The notes under the pieces were generated by a model, which saw only the letters and a list, made by a program, of their open reading frames with translations, was not told the DNA's origin and made no database searches. Shown in pieces: positions 4,723 to 5,969 of a stretch of DNA of 5,969 nt. Origin of the DNA: an uncultured Eubacterium sp. (lineage in GTDB: Bacteria; Bacillota; Clostridia; Lachnospirales; Lachnospiraceae); the NCBI GenBank assembly GCA_900545725.1, contig URAI01000125.1, forward strand, positions 1 through 5,969. The letters are read 5' to 3'. A program made the position numbers and the translations under genes. The first letter of the stretch is position 1. Every line of letters starts with the position of its first letter.

Positions 4723-5709
4723 GGTTTCCTGTTGTATAATAATCTGTCTTAATTTCTGCTTCGTCTGTTCACTTGTAAATGCTGCATCTATTGCATTGTT
4801 ACACAACAGCCGTACTTGTTTTTGCGTAAGGCCAAAACTATTTTTAAGATATTCAAATTCCTGCGGCAGCGTAGTCCCCTCTATTGCCGGGTCATCAGTA
4901 TTTATAGTGACCTTTATTCCTCCTTTTATAAAATCCATCACAGGGTAGTCATCCATATCCTGTACCGCCCTGGTCTGTCTGTTACTTGTAGGACACATCT
5001 CAAGCGTTATGTTATTTTTAATAACTGCCTCAATTACCGATTCATTGCCTGCAATTCTTACTCCATGTCCTATACGTGCTGCTCCCATATTGACAGCCTC
5101 CATCACACTTCCTGCGCCATCGGCCTCTCCTGCGTGTATTGTAAATGGTATTCCATACTCCGATACCTTTTTAAAAAGCTTTTTGTAAGATGTATTAGGA
5201 TATAAGCTTTCAGCTCCTGCAAGGTCAACAGCCACCACTCCGCCATCCTTAACAAGATACTTATGCGCAAGTTCTACTGTAAGGTCATTTTGTTCTTCAT
5301 TGCCATCACCACGCATACAGCATAATATCAGATTAGCAGGTATTAAAGCTCTTTTAATTCCATCAAGTGCTGCCTCTATTGCCATCTTTTGTGTCATGCC
5401 CTGCTGTGTATGAAGCTGTGGTGCAAACCTCAATTCTGCATATATCACATTATTTTTTCTCATATCTTCAAGTATAAGATATACTGCCTCGCTTAACCCT
5501 TCTTTTGTCTGAAGCAGCTTAAGCGGCAATTCAAAGCACTTCAAAAAATCGTTAAGACTTTCACAGTCATCAGATACCGTAAGCATACTGCAAAGCTCCT
5601 CGTCGTTTTTTGCTTCAAGCGTAACATTCTGCAATTTTGCAAGTTTTTTTGCAATATCCACTGTAATTGCACCATCAATATGTGCATGAAGTTCTATATA
5701 TTTATTCAT
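4717..5709 (-). CDS. add: Adenosine deaminase
   Basis: This zinc enzyme of purine salvage converts adenosine to inosine and ammonia (2'-deoxyadenosine usually likewise); 330 residues from the chosen start, normal for the family. All catalytic residues of the metal-dependent hydrolase barrel are present: H8 and H10 (HAHIDGA), H192 and E195 (IHAGEADG), H215 (IGHGVR), the CPTSN motif (239-243) and D272-D273 (NTDDP). By mapping to mouse ADA, H8, H10, H192 and D272 bind zinc; E195, H215 and D273 act in catalysis. The frame is open to 5760, but residues before MNKYIELHAH do not resemble the family, and GGGGG (5715-5719) lies 5 bases before ATG 5709. ATG 5721 is a less likely start. The gene is monocistronic, with a folded leader and no clear terminator. 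Adenine deaminase is less likely given length and motifs. Confidence 0.95.
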   Translation of the reverse strand: MNKYIELHAHIDGAITVDIAKKLAKLQNVTLEAKNDEELCSMLTVSDDCESLNDFLKCFELPLKLLQTKEGLSEAVYLILEDMRKNNVIYAELRFAPQLHTQQGMTQKMAIEAALDGIKRALIPANLILCCMRGDGNEEQNDLTVELAHKYLVKDGGVVAVDLAGAESLYPNTSYKKLFKKVSEYGIPFTIHAGEADGAGSVMEAVNMGAARIGHGVRIAGNESVIEAVIKNNITLEMCPTSNRQTRAVQDMDDYPVMDFIKGGIKVTINTDDPAIEGTTLPQEFEYLKNSFGLTQKQVRLLCNNAIDAAFTSEQTKQKLRQIIIQQETL

Positions 5710-5714
5710 ACTAA

Positions 5715-5813
5715 CCCCCATTGCGCAGGCATTTTTAATGCCGGAGGAATCGTGCGCCAAATATTAGATTTGGTTCTGCGATAACGGCTGCTTTGTGACG
5801 CCTGCGGCACAAA
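5715..5813 (-). promoter_or_regulatory. Structured leader of the adenosine deaminase gene
   Basis: Three inverted repeats lie in the leader. They are TTTGTG/CACAAA (5792-5797 with 5808-5813), CCAAAT/ATTTGG (5757-5762 with 5768-5773), and GGCATT/AATGCC with loop AAA (5728-5742). The last is enclosed by GCGCA/TGCGC (5723-5727 with 5753-5757). CCTCC in the minus-strand RNA (5743-5747) could pair with the GGGGG ribosome site (5715-5719). It is more GC-rich than flanking DNA. It matches no riboswitch class I know, including the purine class. It could instead be a dispersed intergenic repeat. Confidence 0.45.
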
Positions 5814-5838
5814 TATTTCCTGCAATATTAATATCTGT

Positions 5839-5844
5839 ATTATA
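5839..5844 (-). promoter_or_regulatory. Possible -10 box of the adenosine deaminase gene
   Basis: A perfect TATAAT lies in AT-rich DNA after the tRNA terminator. The -35 at 17 bases (TGGTAA) is poor. Start near 5832 would give a leader of about 120 bases containing the three stem-loops. Confidence 0.4.
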
Positions 5845-5874
5845 TATTACTACATAATATATTACCATATATAC

Positions 5875-5910
5875 AAAAAACCTGCATTCCAAATATCCAG
5901 GAATACAGGT
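5875..5910 (-). terminator. Terminator of the third tRNA-Lys gene
   Basis: ACCTGTATTCC (5910-5900, minus) pairs with GGAATGCAGGT (5890-5880), 11 pairs with one G-U, around a 9-base loop, followed by a T run (5879-5875). Its sequence is unrelated to the terminators of the other two tRNA-Lys copies. Confidence 0.9.
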
Positions 5911-5917
5911 AAAAAAG

Positions 5918-5969
5918 TGCGCCGCCAGGGGTTCGAACCCTGGACACCCTGATTAAGAGTCAGGTGCTC
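5918..5969 (-). tRNA. tRNA-Lys (anticodon CUU), copy 3, cut by the window edge
   Basis: The 3' 52 bases are present: discriminator, acceptor 3' strand, T arm, variable loop, anticodon arm with CTT and the 3' side of the D stem. They are identical to the other two copies. The 5' 21 bases lie beyond the right edge, so truncation is by the window, not by mutation as far as can be seen. CCA is not encoded. Confidence 0.93.

Noticed and set aside
4816..5205. Plus-strand open frame of 129 codons opposite adenosine deaminase
   Set aside because: It lies wholly antisense to a gene with all catalytic residues, and its Tyr/Cys/Ser-rich, low-complexity protein is typical of a shadow frame.
5715..5844. 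Purine, THF, ZTP or cyclic-di-GMP riboswitch in the ada leader
   Set aside because: Compared from memory with these consensus cores; none of the conserved loop motifs is present.
2443..5969. Integrated element using tRNA-Lys as attachment site
   Set aside because: No integrase or phage or plasmid gene lies between the copies; the bracketed genes are ordinary metabolic genes and the repeats are whole tRNA genes, each with its own terminator.

Overview
The window looks like a piece of an AT-rich chromosome from an anaerobic member of the Clostridia, most likely Lachnospiraceae. The signs are low GC, purine-rich ribosome binding sites, a two-subunit iron-sulfur serine dehydratase, a DUF5685 protein paired with a J-domain protein, and tRNA genes without an encoded CCA end. 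Genus and species cannot be fixed from this sequence. All recognised genes lie on the minus strand, so they are read from high to low coordinates. I see no mobile element, CRISPR array or phage gene.

Layout in the direction of transcription, from the right edge: a tRNA-Lys(CUU) gene cut by the edge, with its terminator; a structured, relatively GC-rich leader and an adenosine deaminase gene; a 15-bp tandem repeat; a second tRNA-Lys(CUU) with its own promoter and terminator; the sdaAB-sdaAA operon for L-serine dehydratase; a third tRNA-Lys(CUU) with promoter and terminator; a 12-bp tandem repeat; a gene for an 85-residue Tyr/Asp-rich protein of unknown function; then a promoter and a two-gene unit of DUF5685 protein and J-domain protein. 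The last 71 bases hold no gene but look like a promoter region with repeated G-rich boxes for a gene beyond the left edge.

Metabolically, SdaAA and SdaAB together deaminate L-serine to pyruvate and ammonia. Adenosine deaminase makes inosine and ammonia from adenosine. Both are catabolic or salvage enzymes, but they sit in separate transcription units. The DUF5685 and J-domain genes overlap by 17 bases and are probably translationally coupled.

The most notable points are three identical tRNA-Lys genes that separate unrelated operons, two of them with matching promoters and matching two-level terminators; a DUF5685 protein whose two acidic motifs resemble those of squalene/phytoene synthase-type enzymes; a J-domain protein with a cysteine-rich hydrophobic tail; and a folded leader in front of ada. 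I found no clear multi-gene novel system. The DUF5685/J-protein pair is the best candidate for undescribed biology.
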